From the NCBI RefSeq assembly GCF_010682105.1, contig NZ_JAAGWH010000017.1, positions 1 through 64,000 on the forward strand: a stretch of 64,000 nucleotides of DNA, written 5' to 3'. Source of the stretch: Modestobacter muralis. Lineage in GTDB: Bacteria; Actinomycetota; Actinomycetes; Mycobacteriales; Geodermatophilaceae. The notes under the pieces were generated by a model that ran no database searches, was not told where the DNA came from, and saw only the letters and a program-made list of their open reading frames with translations. The position numbers and the translations under genes were made by a program. Positions 25,421 through 33,949 of this stretch are shown here, one piece after another; position 1 is the stretch's first letter; each line of letters opens with the position of its first letter.

Positions 25421-26197
25421 CTAGCCGGGCCGCCAGAGGTGGGCGGGGGCGTGCGGCATCGCGACCGCCACGGCGGCCGCGATGCTGTGCACCCCGAGCC
25501 GCTCGCGCACGTGCTCCATGTGCTTGCGCACCGTGCCGACGGAGATGACCAGCTGCTCGGCGATGGCGGCGTAGGACAGCCCGTTCGCCGCCAGCGCCAG
25601 CAGCTCCCACTCGCGCGGGGTGAGCGCGGGGACGCCGGCCCGGCGCCGTTCGGCGTCCAGCCAGATCTCCTGGAGGTGCGGGCGGAGCAGCGTCGCGATC
25701 TGCCGGTCCCGCTCGGAGAAGGAGCCGGAGTGCCGCATGAGGACGACCCGCCGGGCCTCCCCCGGCGCGGCCGGCAGCGACATGATCATCGCAGCGCGCA
25801 GCTCCGGGAGGACCTCGCAGATGGGGTCGGCCAGCCGGTCCCGTTCGGTCGCGAGGAAGTCGCCGGTGTCGACCACCCGGCGGAGGTCCCCGGACCGCTG
25901 CGGCCACGAGCACGGCCCGTGCCACCAGTACTGCCAGAAGGGGTCCTCCGGGGCCGAGGGCGCCGGGCCCGCAGGGTCGATCCGCCGCGGCCCCGGCTCG
26001 ACCGAGTGGATGAGCAGCGTCCGGCTGGCCCGCAGCTCGTGGTGCTGGTAGTTGACCTCGAGGTCACAGGGCACCAGCCGCTGGAGGCCCTCCAGCAGCG
26101 CCCAGGGCATCGCCGGCCCGGGCTCGTCCTCGTGCGCCTCGTCCAGCACGCGCACCAGGGCGTCGACGTCCGCGGCGTACAGCTCGCTGGTGCTCAC
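25421..26197 (-). CDS. LuxR-family transcriptional regulator
   Basis: 258 residues. The C-terminal helix-turn-helix runs from about residue 190 (LTPREWELLALAANGLSYAA, then IAEQLVISVGTVRKHMEHVR). The N-terminal 180 residues form a GAF-like or unassigned sensor region, with tryptophan-rich FWQYWWHGPCSW. No receiver aspartate is present, so it is probably ligand-controlled rather than phosphorylated. It is divergent from the small membrane peptide gene at 26380. Confidence 0.88.
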   Translation of the reverse strand: MSTSELYAADVDALVRVLDEAHEDEPGPAMPWALLEGLQRLVPCDLEVNYQHHELRASRTLLIHSVEPGPRRIDPAGPAPSAPEDPFWQYWWHGPCSWPQRSGDLRRVVDTGDFLATERDRLADPICEVLPELRAAMIMSLPAAPGEARRVVLMRHSGSFSERDRQIATLLRPHLQEIWLDAERRRAGVPALTPREWELLALAANGLSYAAIAEQLVISVGTVRKHMEHVRERLGVHSIAAAVAVAMPHAPAHLWRPG

Positions 26198-26379
26198 GAC
26201 ACCCCCCCCGGCGGAGGACCCGGTGTCCTCACGCTAGGCCGGTGCGAGGCGCAGCGGAATACGCCCGAGAGCGGATACCGCGGGGACACCGGGGAGCGTC
26301 AGCCTGGACGTGCCCCGGTCATCCCGCCGGCGCACCTGATCCACCCACCCGGGCCGCCCCGCGGCCGAGAGGACCTCTC

Positions 26380-26601
26380 ATGTCCGCGATCGCACACCTG
26401 CCTGGTCCCGCCTGGGCAGCCGCCCACCGCACCGCCGTCCTGGTGCTGGCGATGGTCCTGCTGACGGCCACCGTCCTGCTGGCGGTCGTCCTGCTGACCG
26501 GGGACACCACGGCCGCGGTACCTCCCGCCGCCCGGACCTTCCCCGACCTGCCCGCCTACGAGGACACCTGTCCGAACGCACGCGTCGGGGCGGCCTGCTG
26601 A
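26380..26601 (+). CDS. Small single-pass membrane protein
   Basis: 73 residues starting MSAIAHLPGPAWAAAH, with one strong membrane helix (VLVLAMVLLTATVLLAVVLL) followed by a short extracytoplasmic tail with two cysteines (DTCPN and a C-terminal GAAC). No family is recognised. GAGAGGA lies upstream of the ATG. It may be a target of the divergent LuxR regulator. Confidence 0.55.
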   Translation: MSAIAHLPGPAWAAAHRTAVLVLAMVLLTATVLLAVVLLTGDTTAAVPPAARTFPDLPAYEDTCPNARVGAAC

Positions 26602-26617
26602 GCGCCGGGAGCGCCGA

Positions 26618-26899
26618 TCAGGACGCGGGTACGGCCAGCCGGCGGCACTCGGCACAGGTGGAACGGCCGGCACTCATCCGGTCCCACTGCTGGGAGCCCC
26701 AGACCTGCACGATCGCGCCGCACACGGCGAGCTCCACCTCCCCGTCCAGCTCGTCGGTGGGGCGGTGCGCCTCCACGGCGTGCCAGGACATGGGCTGGTC
26801 GACGGGCTGGGCCCAGTAACGCCGGTCCGGCCTCGCGAAGCCCACGGCGTACGTCAGCCGCTGCACTGTGGTCACGAGAGAGCCTGTGCCCTGGGACAC
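26618..26899 (-). CDS. Conserved hypothetical protein with CxxC
   Basis: 93 residues. YWAQPVDQPMSWHAVEAHRP, LAVCGAIVQVWGSQQWD and STCAECRRL resemble a widespread small actinobacterial family with a cysteine-containing C-terminus that may bind metal. The function is unknown. The start is the GTG at 26899; an internal GTG 8 codons later is possible. Confidence 0.6.
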   Translation of the reverse strand: MSQGTGSLVTTVQRLTYAVGFARPDRRYWAQPVDQPMSWHAVEAHRPTDELDGEVELAVCGAIVQVWGSQQWDRMSAGRSTCAECRRLAVPAS

Positions 26900-26942
26900 G
26901 TCATCTCAATCATCTGCTGCACGATGCATCGTGCACCGCCGA

Positions 26943-27404
26943 TCAGCGGTCGGCGTCCTCCGCCAGCTCGGCGAGCGCCAGCCGCAGCGCCGCGACCCGG
27001 TCCTCCCCCAGCGACCGGGCGAGCGCGGACTCCCGCGCCTCGACCAGCGCCTCCCACCGGGCCAGCCGGGTGCGGCCCGGCCCGGACAGGTGGACGACGA
27101 CCCGCCGGCCGTCCTCGGGGTCGGGCAGCCGGTAGACCAGCGCCGCGTCGACCAGCCCGTCGACGACCCGGGTCGCGGTGGGCCCGGGCAGCTGCAGCCG
27201 GGCGACCAGCTGGCCCATCGTGGACCCGGGCGCGGTGGCCAGGGCACGCAGCACGCGGTAGCCCTCCAGCGTCCCGCCGTCCTCGGTCAGCACGGCGGAC
27301 ACGGCCCGCTCGACCTGGCGGGAGGTGGCGGTGAGCAGCTCGACGAGGTCCGGGCGGGTGGTCGTCACGGCTTCGACGTCCCGCCCCGGCATGCGGCTGA
27401 CCAT
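26943..27404 (-). CDS. MarR-family transcriptional regulator
   Basis: About 153 residues with the MarR winged helix: TLEGYRVLRALATAPGSTMG, QLVARLQLPGPTATRVVDGL, and wing residues PDPEDGRRVVVHLSGPGR. The start is uncertain (ATG at 27404 or 27392, GTG at 27368). It is divergent from and nearly abutting the AmiC-like receptor gene, so it probably controls the amide locus to its right. Confidence 0.85.
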   Translation of the reverse strand: MVSRMPGRDVEAVTTTRPDLVELLTATSRQVERAVSAVLTEDGGTLEGYRVLRALATAPGSTMGQLVARLQLPGPTATRVVDGLVDAALVYRLPDPEDGRRVVVHLSGPGRTRLARWEALVEARESALARSLGEDRVAALRLALAELAEDADR

Positions 27405-27414
27405 ACTCAGCGAC

Positions 27415-28458
27415 GTGCCCGGCACACCGTCTCCGCTGCGGGACCCGTGGGACGTCCTCGTCTCCGGCCCCGCGCCCGACGTCGTCCGGATCGGGCTGGC
27501 GGTGCCGCTGAGCGGGCCGCTGGCGCTGACCGCCCCGTCGGCGCTGGACCTCGCGTCCCTGGCCGCCGACGAGTGCACCCGGGCCGGCGGGGTCTCCGGA
27601 CGGCGGGTCGAGCTGGTGCCGGTGGACTCCGGCCGGGCACCGGAGGTCGTCACCGCCGAGGCCGTCGCGCTCCGGGAGGCCGGCGTCTTCGAGAGCCTGG
27701 TCGGCTTCCACACCAGCGACGTGCACCGCGCCCTGGCACGGGCGTGGGCCGGCCGGGGCAGCTACGTGTTCACCCCGCCGCACGAGGGCGGTCGCGGCGT
27801 CGGCGGCGTCCACCGCACCGGGCACGGGCCGGGCGACCAGCACGCCGCGGCGCTGGGCTGGCTGGTCCGGCACCGCCGCGCCCGCCGGTGGGTGCTGCTG
27901 GGGACCGACTACGTGTGGCCGCGCGCGGTGCACCGAGCCGCCCGGACGACGCTGGCCGGGCTGGGCGCGCAGGTCGTCGGCGAGGCACTGGTGCCCTTCG
28001 GGCCCGGCGACCCCGGCCCGCTGCTGGACCTGGTGGTGCGCACCCGGGCCGACGCGGTGCTGCTCAGCCTGGTCGGCCGCGACCTGGTGCGCTTCCACCG
28101 CGAGTTCGCCCGCGCGGGCCTGGACCGCCGGGTGGTGCGGCTGTCCGGCGCCCTGGAGGAGAACGGCCTCTATGCACTCGGTGGGGACGCCACCGGGGAG
28201 CTGTACGCCACGATGCCGTCGTTCGCAGCCGGGTCGGCGTCGGCCGACGAGCACCAGCTGGCCCTGCAGGAGCGGCACGCCGAGCGCGTGGGGGCGGCCG
28301 CGCCGGTGGTGTGTGCCTATGCCCGCGGTCTCTACGACGGCGTGCGACTGGCCTGCTCGCTGCTCGCCGACGGGAACCGGTCCGCCGTCCCCGCTCCCCC
28401 GCCGCCCCGGCTGGCCCGGGCCGACGGGCTCAGCTTCGAGCAGCTGCCCACCGGCTGA
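27415..28458 (+). CDS. AmiC/FmdD-like amide receptor (periplasmic-binding-protein fold)
   Basis: About 347 residues. IGLAVPLSGPLALTAPSALD and CTRAGGVSGRRVELVPVDSG begin a type I binding-protein fold, followed by VGFHTSDVHRALARAW, LLGTDYVWPR and DAVLLSLVGRDLVRFH. The pattern is that of AmiC/FmdD/UrtA. No signal peptide or lipobox is present, so it is probably cytosolic and senses rather than delivers ligand, as AmiC of Pseudomonas does. It precedes an amino-acid/amide permease and a formamidase gene. The start may instead be the ATG at 27391. Confidence 0.75.
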   Translation: MPGTPSPLRDPWDVLVSGPAPDVVRIGLAVPLSGPLALTAPSALDLASLAADECTRAGGVSGRRVELVPVDSGRAPEVVTAEAVALREAGVFESLVGFHTSDVHRALARAWAGRGSYVFTPPHEGGRGVGGVHRTGHGPGDQHAAALGWLVRHRRARRWVLLGTDYVWPRAVHRAARTTLAGLGAQVVGEALVPFGPGDPGPLLDLVVRTRADAVLLSLVGRDLVRFHREFARAGLDRRVVRLSGALEENGLYALGGDATGELYATMPSFAAGSASADEHQLALQERHAERVGAAAPVVCAYARGLYDGVRLACSLLADGNRSAVPAPPPPRLARADGLSFEQLPTG

Positions 28459-28469
28459 ACTTCTGTGCG

Positions 28470-28495
28470 GATTCGTTTCCATCCGGAAACAAATC
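28470..28495 (+). promoter_or_regulatory. Candidate operator upstream of the permease-formamidase operon
   Basis: GATTCGTTTCC and GGAAACAAATC form an 11-bp inverted repeat (one mismatch) around ATCC, 53 bp before the permease start and clearly AT-rich for this genome. The regulator is unknown; the divergent MarR protein is the nearest candidate. Confidence 0.55.
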
Positions 28496-28547
28496 GGCAC
28501 TACGGTCCTCCCGTCCGGCCGAGGGCCGGCTGAGGAGAGGACCCGCC

Positions 28548-29978
28548 GTGAACGACCCACGCACCACCCACAGTGCTGCCCACGCAGCACCGGCGACAGC
28601 CACCGGCACCGACGGTGTCGAGGCGTTCGGCTACCAGCAGGAGCTCAAGCGCTCGCTGAGCTTCACCGACCTGCTGGTCTACGGCCTGGTCTTCATGGTG
28701 CCGATCGCGCCGTTCGGCATCTTCGGCAGCGTCTTCTCCGGCTCCGGCGGCATGATCGCGCTGGCCTACGCCATCGGCGCCCTGGCCATGGCGTTCACCG
28801 CGTCGTCCTACGCGCAGATGTCGCGGGCCTTCCCGATGGCCGGCTCGGTCTACACCTACGCCGGCCGTGGCATCGCCCAGCCGGTCGGCTTCCTGGCCGG
28901 CTGGATGATCCTGCTCGACTACGTGCTGATCCCCGGCCTGCTCTACCTGATCGCCTCGGTCGCCATGAACGCGATCCTCACCGGCATCCCGGTGTGGGTC
29001 TGGGTGGTCGGCTTCGTCGTGCTGAACACCGTCGTGAACTACCTCGGCATCGAGTTCACCGCGAAGATCAACAAGATCATGCTGATCGGCGAGCTGATCG
29101 TGCTCGCCGTCTTCGTGGTCATCGGCCTGCTCGCCCTGGCGGCCGGCAACGGCAACGGCAGTGACGTGTTCTCGCCGATCTACGACAGTGACACCTTCTC
29201 CGTCAGCCTGGTCTTCGGCGCCGTCTCCATCGCCGTGCTGAGCTTCCTGGGCTTCGACGGCATCTCCACCCTGGCCGAGGAGAACAGCGAGTCCGCACGC
29301 TCGATCGGCAAGTCGATGATCGCCGCGCTCGCGCTGGCCGGGACGTTGTTCATCGTGCAGACCTGGATCGCCGCGCTGCTGGTGCCGGACCCGGAGACCC
29401 TGATCGCCGAGGGTGACGCCGGGGGCACCGCCTTCTACGACGCCGCCGAGGCCGCGAGCGGGCACTGGCTCTACATCGTCACCGCCGTGGCCACCGCGAT
29501 CGCCTGGGGCTTCGCCAACTCCCTGGTCGCCCAGGCGGCCACCTCGCGGCTGCTGTTCGCCATGGCCCGCGACCGGCAGCTGCCCGGCTTCCTGCGCAAG
29601 GTGCACCCGACCCGCCGCGTGCCGGTCAACGCCACGTTCCTGGTCGCCGGGGTCAGCCTGGCGCTGGGCCTGTACATGACCACCAAGGACGACTACGGCA
29701 TCGGGACGCTGTCCACGCTGGTGAACTTCGGCGCCCTGTCGGCCTTCCTCGTCCTGCACGTGTCGGTCGTCGTCCACTTCGTGCTGCGCGAGGGCAGCCG
29801 GGACTGGTGGCGCCACCTCGTCGTCCCGGTCATCGGGTTCGCGATCCTGGTGGCCGTCGTGGTCAACGCCGACGTCGCGGCCCAGCGGCTGGGCTTCGTG
29901 TGGTTCGGCATCGGTGCCCTGGTGCTGGTCTTCCTGGTGACCACCGGACGCAAGCCGGTGCTGGCGGAGGAGAAGTGA
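28548..29978 (+). CDS. APC-superfamily amino acid/amide permease
   Basis: 476-residue transporter with 12 predicted membrane helices. LTDLLVYGLVFMVPIAP-like first helix (here FTDLLVYGLVFMVPIAPFGI), the unwound-helix region LGFDGISTLAEENSESARSI, and loop motif RLLFAMARDRQLPGFLRKVH are typical of APC permeases. GAGGAGAGGA precedes the GTG. It overlaps the formamidase gene by four bases, so the likely cargo is an amide or a precursor of one. Confidence 0.92.
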   Translation: MNDPRTTHSAAHAAPATATGTDGVEAFGYQQELKRSLSFTDLLVYGLVFMVPIAPFGIFGSVFSGSGGMIALAYAIGALAMAFTASSYAQMSRAFPMAGSVYTYAGRGIAQPVGFLAGWMILLDYVLIPGLLYLIASVAMNAILTGIPVWVWVVGFVVLNTVVNYLGIEFTAKINKIMLIGELIVLAVFVVIGLLALAAGNGNGSDVFSPIYDSDTFSVSLVFGAVSIAVLSFLGFDGISTLAEENSESARSIGKSMIAALALAGTLFIVQTWIAALLVPDPETLIAEGDAGGTAFYDAAEAASGHWLYIVTAVATAIAWGFANSLVAQAATSRLLFAMARDRQLPGFLRKVHPTRRVPVNATFLVAGVSLALGLYMTTKDDYGIGTLSTLVNFGALSAFLVLHVSVVVHFVLREGSRDWWRHLVVPVIGFAILVAVVVNADVAAQRLGFVWFGIGALVLVFLVTTGRKPVLAEEK

Positions 29979-30994
29979 CCCTGGAGGTCGTCTCCCTCGA
30001 CCCGACCCCCGACCAGCTGCGCTACACCTTCGGCGGCGGCGGCGAGCCACTGCTGCGGGTGCAGCCGGGGACGGTGGTCGAGCTGACCACCGAGGACTGC
30101 TTCGGCGGCCGGGTCCGGACGGTCGAGGACCTGCCCACCCGGGTCTGCGAGTTCCCCTACCTCAACCCGGTCACCGGGCCGGTGCACGTCGAGGGCGCCG
30201 AGCCCGGCGACACCCTCGCGGTGCACGTCATCGACATCGCCCCGGCCCGGGACTGGGCGGTGTCGACGACGTTCCCGCACTTCGGGGCGCTGACGGCCAC
30301 CCATGAGACGGCGATGTTGCACGACCCGCTGGAGGAGGTCGTCTGGGTCTACGAGGTCGACCGGGAGGCGGGCACCTGCCTGTTCCGGCCGCGTCGTGGT
30401 GGCCCGGAGGTGGAGCTGCCGCTGGACTGCATGCACGGCACGCTCGGGGTCGCGCCGGCCGCCGGCCAGGTGTTCATGTCGATCACCCCGGCGGCGCACG
30501 GCGGCAACATGGACACCCCCGAGCTGCGCGCCGGGACGACGGTCTACCTGGGCGTCAACGTGCCCGGGGCGCAGCTGTCGCTCGGGGACGGGCACTGCCG
30601 GCAGGGCGAGGGCGAGGTGTGCGGCACCGCCGTCGAGGCGGCGATGCGCACGGTCGTGGTCGTCGACCTCATCAAGGGCGGGGCACCGGCCTGGCCGCGG
30701 CTGGAGAACGACGAGTTCCTCATGTCCACCGGTTCGGTCCGGCCACTGGAGGACGCCTACCGGGTCAGCCAGCGGGACCTCGTCGGCTGGGCGGCCGAGC
30801 TGGCCGGCTGGGACGTCCTGGACGCCTACCAGCTGGTCAGCCAGGCCGGGCTCGCGCCGGTGGGCAACGTCGTCGACACCAACTACACGATGGTGGCCAA
30901 GCTGCCCAAGCGGTTCCTGCCCGGTGCGGCCGCGTTCGACGGCGTGCACGCCCGGCTGCGGGAGACCGGCGCGGCCTATCTGTCCCAGCGCTGA
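29975..30994 (+). CDS. Acetamidase/formamidase family protein
   Basis: Hydrolyses short amides to ammonia and the carboxylic acid in the cytoplasm. 339 residues with FmdA/AmdA features: VELTTEDCFGGRV, VTGPVHVEGAEPGDTLAVHV, a GxxPAxPHGGNxD-like metal site (here TPAAHGGNMDTPEL), GDGHCRQGEGEVCGTAVE, and VVDTNYTMVAKLPKRFLPG. The GTG overlaps the permease stop (GTGA) and GGAGGAG precedes it. Together with permease, receptor and MarR gene it makes a short nitrogen-scavenging locus. Confidence 0.92.
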   Translation: MTLEVVSLDPTPDQLRYTFGGGGEPLLRVQPGTVVELTTEDCFGGRVRTVEDLPTRVCEFPYLNPVTGPVHVEGAEPGDTLAVHVIDIAPARDWAVSTTFPHFGALTATHETAMLHDPLEEVVWVYEVDREAGTCLFRPRRGGPEVELPLDCMHGTLGVAPAAGQVFMSITPAAHGGNMDTPELRAGTTVYLGVNVPGAQLSLGDGHCRQGEGEVCGTAVEAAMRTVVVVDLIKGGAPAWPRLENDEFLMSTGSVRPLEDAYRVSQRDLVGWAAELAGWDVLDAYQLVSQAGLAPVGNVVDTNYTMVAKLPKRFLPGAAAFDGVHARLRETGAAYLSQR

Positions 30995-30999
30995 CCGGT

Positions 31000-31032
31000 C
31001 GCCGGACCCCTCCCGCGCGGCGGGGTCCGGCG
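31000..31032. terminator. Bidirectional terminator after formamidase and DUF4396
   Basis: CGCCGGACCCC pairs perfectly with GGGGTCCGGCG (11 bp) around an 11-nt loop, between two convergent genes. Confidence 0.8.
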
Positions 31033-31040
31033 GCGGTCGG

Positions 31041-31517
31041 TCAGTGCAGCTGGTGCACCACGGCGTGGCCCTTCCCGCGGCTCATCAGCCACCGGTCCAC
31101 CGGCACCGTGAGCACGAACGCCACGGCCAGGGCACCGGCCAGGGACAGCCAGAAGAGCGCGCTGCCCAGACCTGCGTCCATCGCACCCGGGACGGCGAGC
31201 AGCACCGCGTTGTCGACGAGCTCCATCACGGCGATGGACACGGTGTCGGCGGCCAGCGCGACGCCGAACGCCGCCCGCAGGACCAGCCCGCTGCGCAGGA
31301 CACCGCGCATCGTGAAGGCGTAGCCGAAGACGAACGCCAGCGCGACCGCCAGGACGACGGTGCCGGCGGCGGGCAGGCCCACCGCCGTCCCGATGGCCAT
31401 GCCGAGCACCTCGCCGACGGCGCAGCCGGTGAGGCAGTGCAGGGTCGCCTGGACAGCCATCGACCAGCTGACCGACGGGGTCGAGCCGTGGGCCGCGTGG
31501 ACTGTCGTGTCGTGCAT
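31041..31517 (-). CDS. DUF4396 membrane protein
   Basis: 158 residues from the ATG at 31517, with GAGGAGG at good spacing. The first conserved helix, ATLHCLTGCAVGEVLGMAIG, is diagnostic of DUF4396. Three further hydrophobic helices follow, with DTVSIAVMELVDNAVLL in the middle and a His-rich C-terminus (HAVVHQLH). The N-terminus also has His residues (MHDTTVHAAHG). Family function is unproven, but a link to copper or other metals is likely from the CsoR-like operator just upstream. Confidence 0.82.
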   Translation of the reverse strand: MHDTTVHAAHGSTPSVSWSMAVQATLHCLTGCAVGEVLGMAIGTAVGLPAAGTVVLAVALAFVFGYAFTMRGVLRSGLVLRAAFGVALAADTVSIAVMELVDNAVLLAVPGAMDAGLGSALFWLSLAGALAVAFVLTVPVDRWLMSRGKGHAVVHQLH

Positions 31518-31548
31518 GACGCCTCCTCGGGACGGATGACGCCTGAAC

Positions 31549-31561
31549 ACCCCCAGGGGGT
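31549..31561 (-). promoter_or_regulatory. CsoR-like operator upstream of DUF4396
   Basis: ACCCCC-A-GGGGGT within CACCCCCAGGGGGTATAC; reading the other strand gives GTATACCCCCTGGGGGTG. This G-tract/C-tract dyad flanked by TAT resembles operators of the CsoR family of copper-responsive repressors. It lies 32 bp upstream of the DUF4396 start. Confidence 0.6.
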
Positions 31562-31683
31562 ATACGGCGCCAGGAGTCCGATCGCCGACCGCACACACCG
31601 TTGGCTACATCTGCCTACCCGATCCGGGTCATTGGTGAGACCTGCAGCACACAGCGCGCCGTCGGACTGCCGATGATGGCGAC

Positions 31684-33315
31684 ATGTCACGTCGGCTCGC
31701 AACGATGCGGACCTCGACCGAGCAGCAGGTCGCGGCCCACCCGTCCCTCTCGCCCTGGTGGCGGTCGGCGGTCGTCTACCAGGTCTACCTGCGGTCCTTC
31801 GCCGACAGCAACGGCGACGGCATCGGCGACCTGGCCGGCCTGCGCTCGCGACTGCCCTACCTGTCCTGGCTCGGCGTGGACGCGCTGTGGATCAACCCGC
31901 ACTACCCCTCGGGCGGCGCCGACGGCGGCTACGACATCGCCGACTACCGCGCGGTCGACCCCGACTACGGCGACGTCGCCGACCTCGAGGCGCTGGTCGC
32001 CGACGCCCGCCGGCTGGGCCTGAAGGTCGTGCTGGACGTCGTCCCGAACCACACCTCCGACCAGCACCCGTGGTTCCAGGCCGCGCTCGCCGACCCCGAG
32101 GCCCCCGAGGCCTCCCGCTACCACTTCGCCCCCGCCTCGGAGGAGCCGCCGAACAACTGGCGGTCGCTCTTCGGCGGCCCCGCCTGGTCGCGCACCCCCG
32201 ACGGCCGCTGGTACCTGCACCTGTTCGCCCCCGAGCAGCCCGACCTGAACTGGCGCGACCCGGCCGTCGCCGCGGACTTCGAGAAGACCCTGCGGTTCTG
32301 GCTGGACCGCGGCGTCAGCGGCTTCCGCGTCGACGTGGCCTACGGCCTGTTCAAGGACGCCGAGCTCCGCGACAACCCGGGGACGTACTCCCCCACCCTG
32401 TTCGGCCACGGCCCGGAGCAGGCGATGACCTGGAACCAGCCCGAGGTGCACGACGTGTGGCGCCGCTGGCGGGAGATCACCGACGAGTACCCGGACACCA
32501 TGATCGTCGGCGAGGTCTGCCTGGCCGACCCGCAGGAGGTGGCGCTGTACTCGCGCCCCGACGAGATGCACCAGTCGTTCTGCTTCCGGCTGCTGAAGTC
32601 CGGCTGGGACACCGAGGCCTTCGCCGACGGCGTGCGCAGCGCGCTGGACGCCTTCGGCTCCGTCGGCGCCCCGGTCTCCTGGGTGCTGGGCAACCACGAC
32701 AAGGACCGCCAGGTCACCCGCTTCGGCGGCGGCGCGCTCGGCACCGCCCGGGCCCGCGCCGCAGCGCTGCTGATGCTCTCGCTGCCGGGCTCCGCCTACC
32801 TCTACGCCGGCGACGAGCTGGGCCTGCCGCAGGCCGTCGTCCCCGACGAGGCGAAGACCGACCCGATCTTCTTCCGCAGCGGCGGTGCCCGCGCCGGCCG
32901 CGACGGCTGCCGCATCCCCATGCCGTGGAACGACACCGCCGGCGTCGGCTTCTCCCCCGACGGTGCCGCCGATCCGTGGCTGCCGATCCCCGCCGACTGG
33001 TCCGGCTACGCCGTCTCCGCCCAGACCCGCGACGGTGGCTCGATGCTCACCCTCTACCGCCGCGCCCTCGCCCTGCGGGCCGCGCACCCGGCGCTCGGGT
33101 CGGGCGAGGCGAGGGTCGAGACCGCCGGCGACGTCCTGACCGTGCACTGCGCCGGGGACGACGAGACGGTGCGCTGCGTGGTCAACATGGGCACCGAGAC
33201 CGTGCTGGTGCGGACGACGGGGACGGTGCTGCTGGCGTCGTCGACCTCGGTGCGCCAGTCCGCGGGCAGCATCGCCCTCCCGCCGAACACCGCCGCCTGG
33301 ATCAGCGAGGACTGA
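31684..33315 (+). CDS. GH13 alpha-glucosidase
   Basis: Hydrolyses alpha-glucosidic bonds of small oligosaccharides; cytoplasmic, with no signal peptide. 543 residues. GH13 motifs: DVVPNHTSD, GFRVDVAYGL (nucleophile Asp), IVGEVCL (acid/base Glu) and LGNHDKDR (transition-state Asp). The N-terminal VVYQVYLRSFADSNGDGIGD is the oligo-1,6-glucosidase/alpha-glucosidase signature. The start is the ATG at 31684 or 31705; neither has a clear ribosome-binding site, so it may be leaderless. It stands alone, without a sugar transporter or LacI gene beside it. Confidence 0.92.
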   Translation: MSRRLATMRTSTEQQVAAHPSLSPWWRSAVVYQVYLRSFADSNGDGIGDLAGLRSRLPYLSWLGVDALWINPHYPSGGADGGYDIADYRAVDPDYGDVADLEALVADARRLGLKVVLDVVPNHTSDQHPWFQAALADPEAPEASRYHFAPASEEPPNNWRSLFGGPAWSRTPDGRWYLHLFAPEQPDLNWRDPAVAADFEKTLRFWLDRGVSGFRVDVAYGLFKDAELRDNPGTYSPTLFGHGPEQAMTWNQPEVHDVWRRWREITDEYPDTMIVGEVCLADPQEVALYSRPDEMHQSFCFRLLKSGWDTEAFADGVRSALDAFGSVGAPVSWVLGNHDKDRQVTRFGGGALGTARARAAALLMLSLPGSAYLYAGDELGLPQAVVPDEAKTDPIFFRSGGARAGRDGCRIPMPWNDTAGVGFSPDGAADPWLPIPADWSGYAVSAQTRDGGSMLTLYRRALALRAAHPALGSGEARVETAGDVLTVHCAGDDETVRCVVNMGTETVLVRTTGTVLLASSTSVRQSAGSIALPPNTAAWISED

Positions 33316-33336
33316 CCTGCGCGCGGTGCGGCCGGA

Positions 33337-33690
33337 TCAGTTCCAGCCGCCGAGCAGGCGGACGGCCGCCCATGCACCCAACAGCATCAACCCGAGACCC
33401 CACAGCACCGAGAAGGCGAAGGTCACCGCGACCAGCCGGTCACGCCAACGGGACGATGTCTCCACCGGCTCCGGGGTCGCGCGCGCCGGCAACGGACGGG
33501 ACAACCACTCCGCTGCGTGCTGCTGGGTGCAGAAGACCTCCTCGACGTAGACGCTCGGTTCTCCGTGCGTGACCTCGAGGAAGGTGGCATCAGCTCCACC
33601 ACCTACGTCGATGAGCCGGCGGCCGCACAGACCACAGGGCGCCGACTCCTCCACCGCGTCGTCCACGGCCCGCAGGGTACGGCCGGCCAC
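33337..33690 (-). CDS. Small membrane protein with CxxC motif
   Basis: About 117 residues. SAPCGLCGRRLIDVGGGADA carries a CxxC (possibly with VEEVFCTQQHAAEWL completing a zinc site). A C-terminal membrane helix follows: FAFSVLWGLGLMLLGAWAAV. The open frame extends far upstream, but I place the start at the GTG at 33690 (AGRTLRAVDDAV follows). The start is uncertain and the family not recognised. Confidence 0.55.
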   Translation of the reverse strand: MAGRTLRAVDDAVEESAPCGLCGRRLIDVGGGADATFLEVTHGEPSVYVEEVFCTQQHAAEWLSRPLPARATPEPVETSSRWRDRLVAVTFAFSVLWGLGLMLLGAWAAVRLLGGWN

Positions 33691-33911
33691 CGAGACGACC
33701 CATCCCAGCAGGCCAGCGGGCCAGCGAGGAACTGCGGCAGGGACTGCCCCGAACCGGTCGCCGGTGCGCGGTGGTCGCTCCAGGCGAGGACACGCCGTCG
33801 CCCCATGTCTTCGACCGCGGGAAACGGGCCGGGAAGAGGAGTCCTTGGTCCATCCGATGGGCAGCATGCCGCTCCGAACGCGCCGGCTCCGTGCCGACAC
33901 GGCCGGCCGCA

Positions 33912-33949
33912 TCGACACGGGCTGCGGAGTGCGGTTAGAGTAATTCCTA
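33912..33949 (+). promoter_or_regulatory. Promoter of a leaderless transcript (leader peptide-tauD operon)
   Basis: TCGACA (33912-33917), an 18-bp spacer and TAGAGT (33936-33941) form a plausible -35/-10 pair. The -10 box ends 7 nt before the ATG at 33949, so transcription probably starts at that A, giving an mRNA without a 5' leader. The local TTAGAGTAATTCCT stretch is unusually AT-rich here. Confidence 0.7.
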
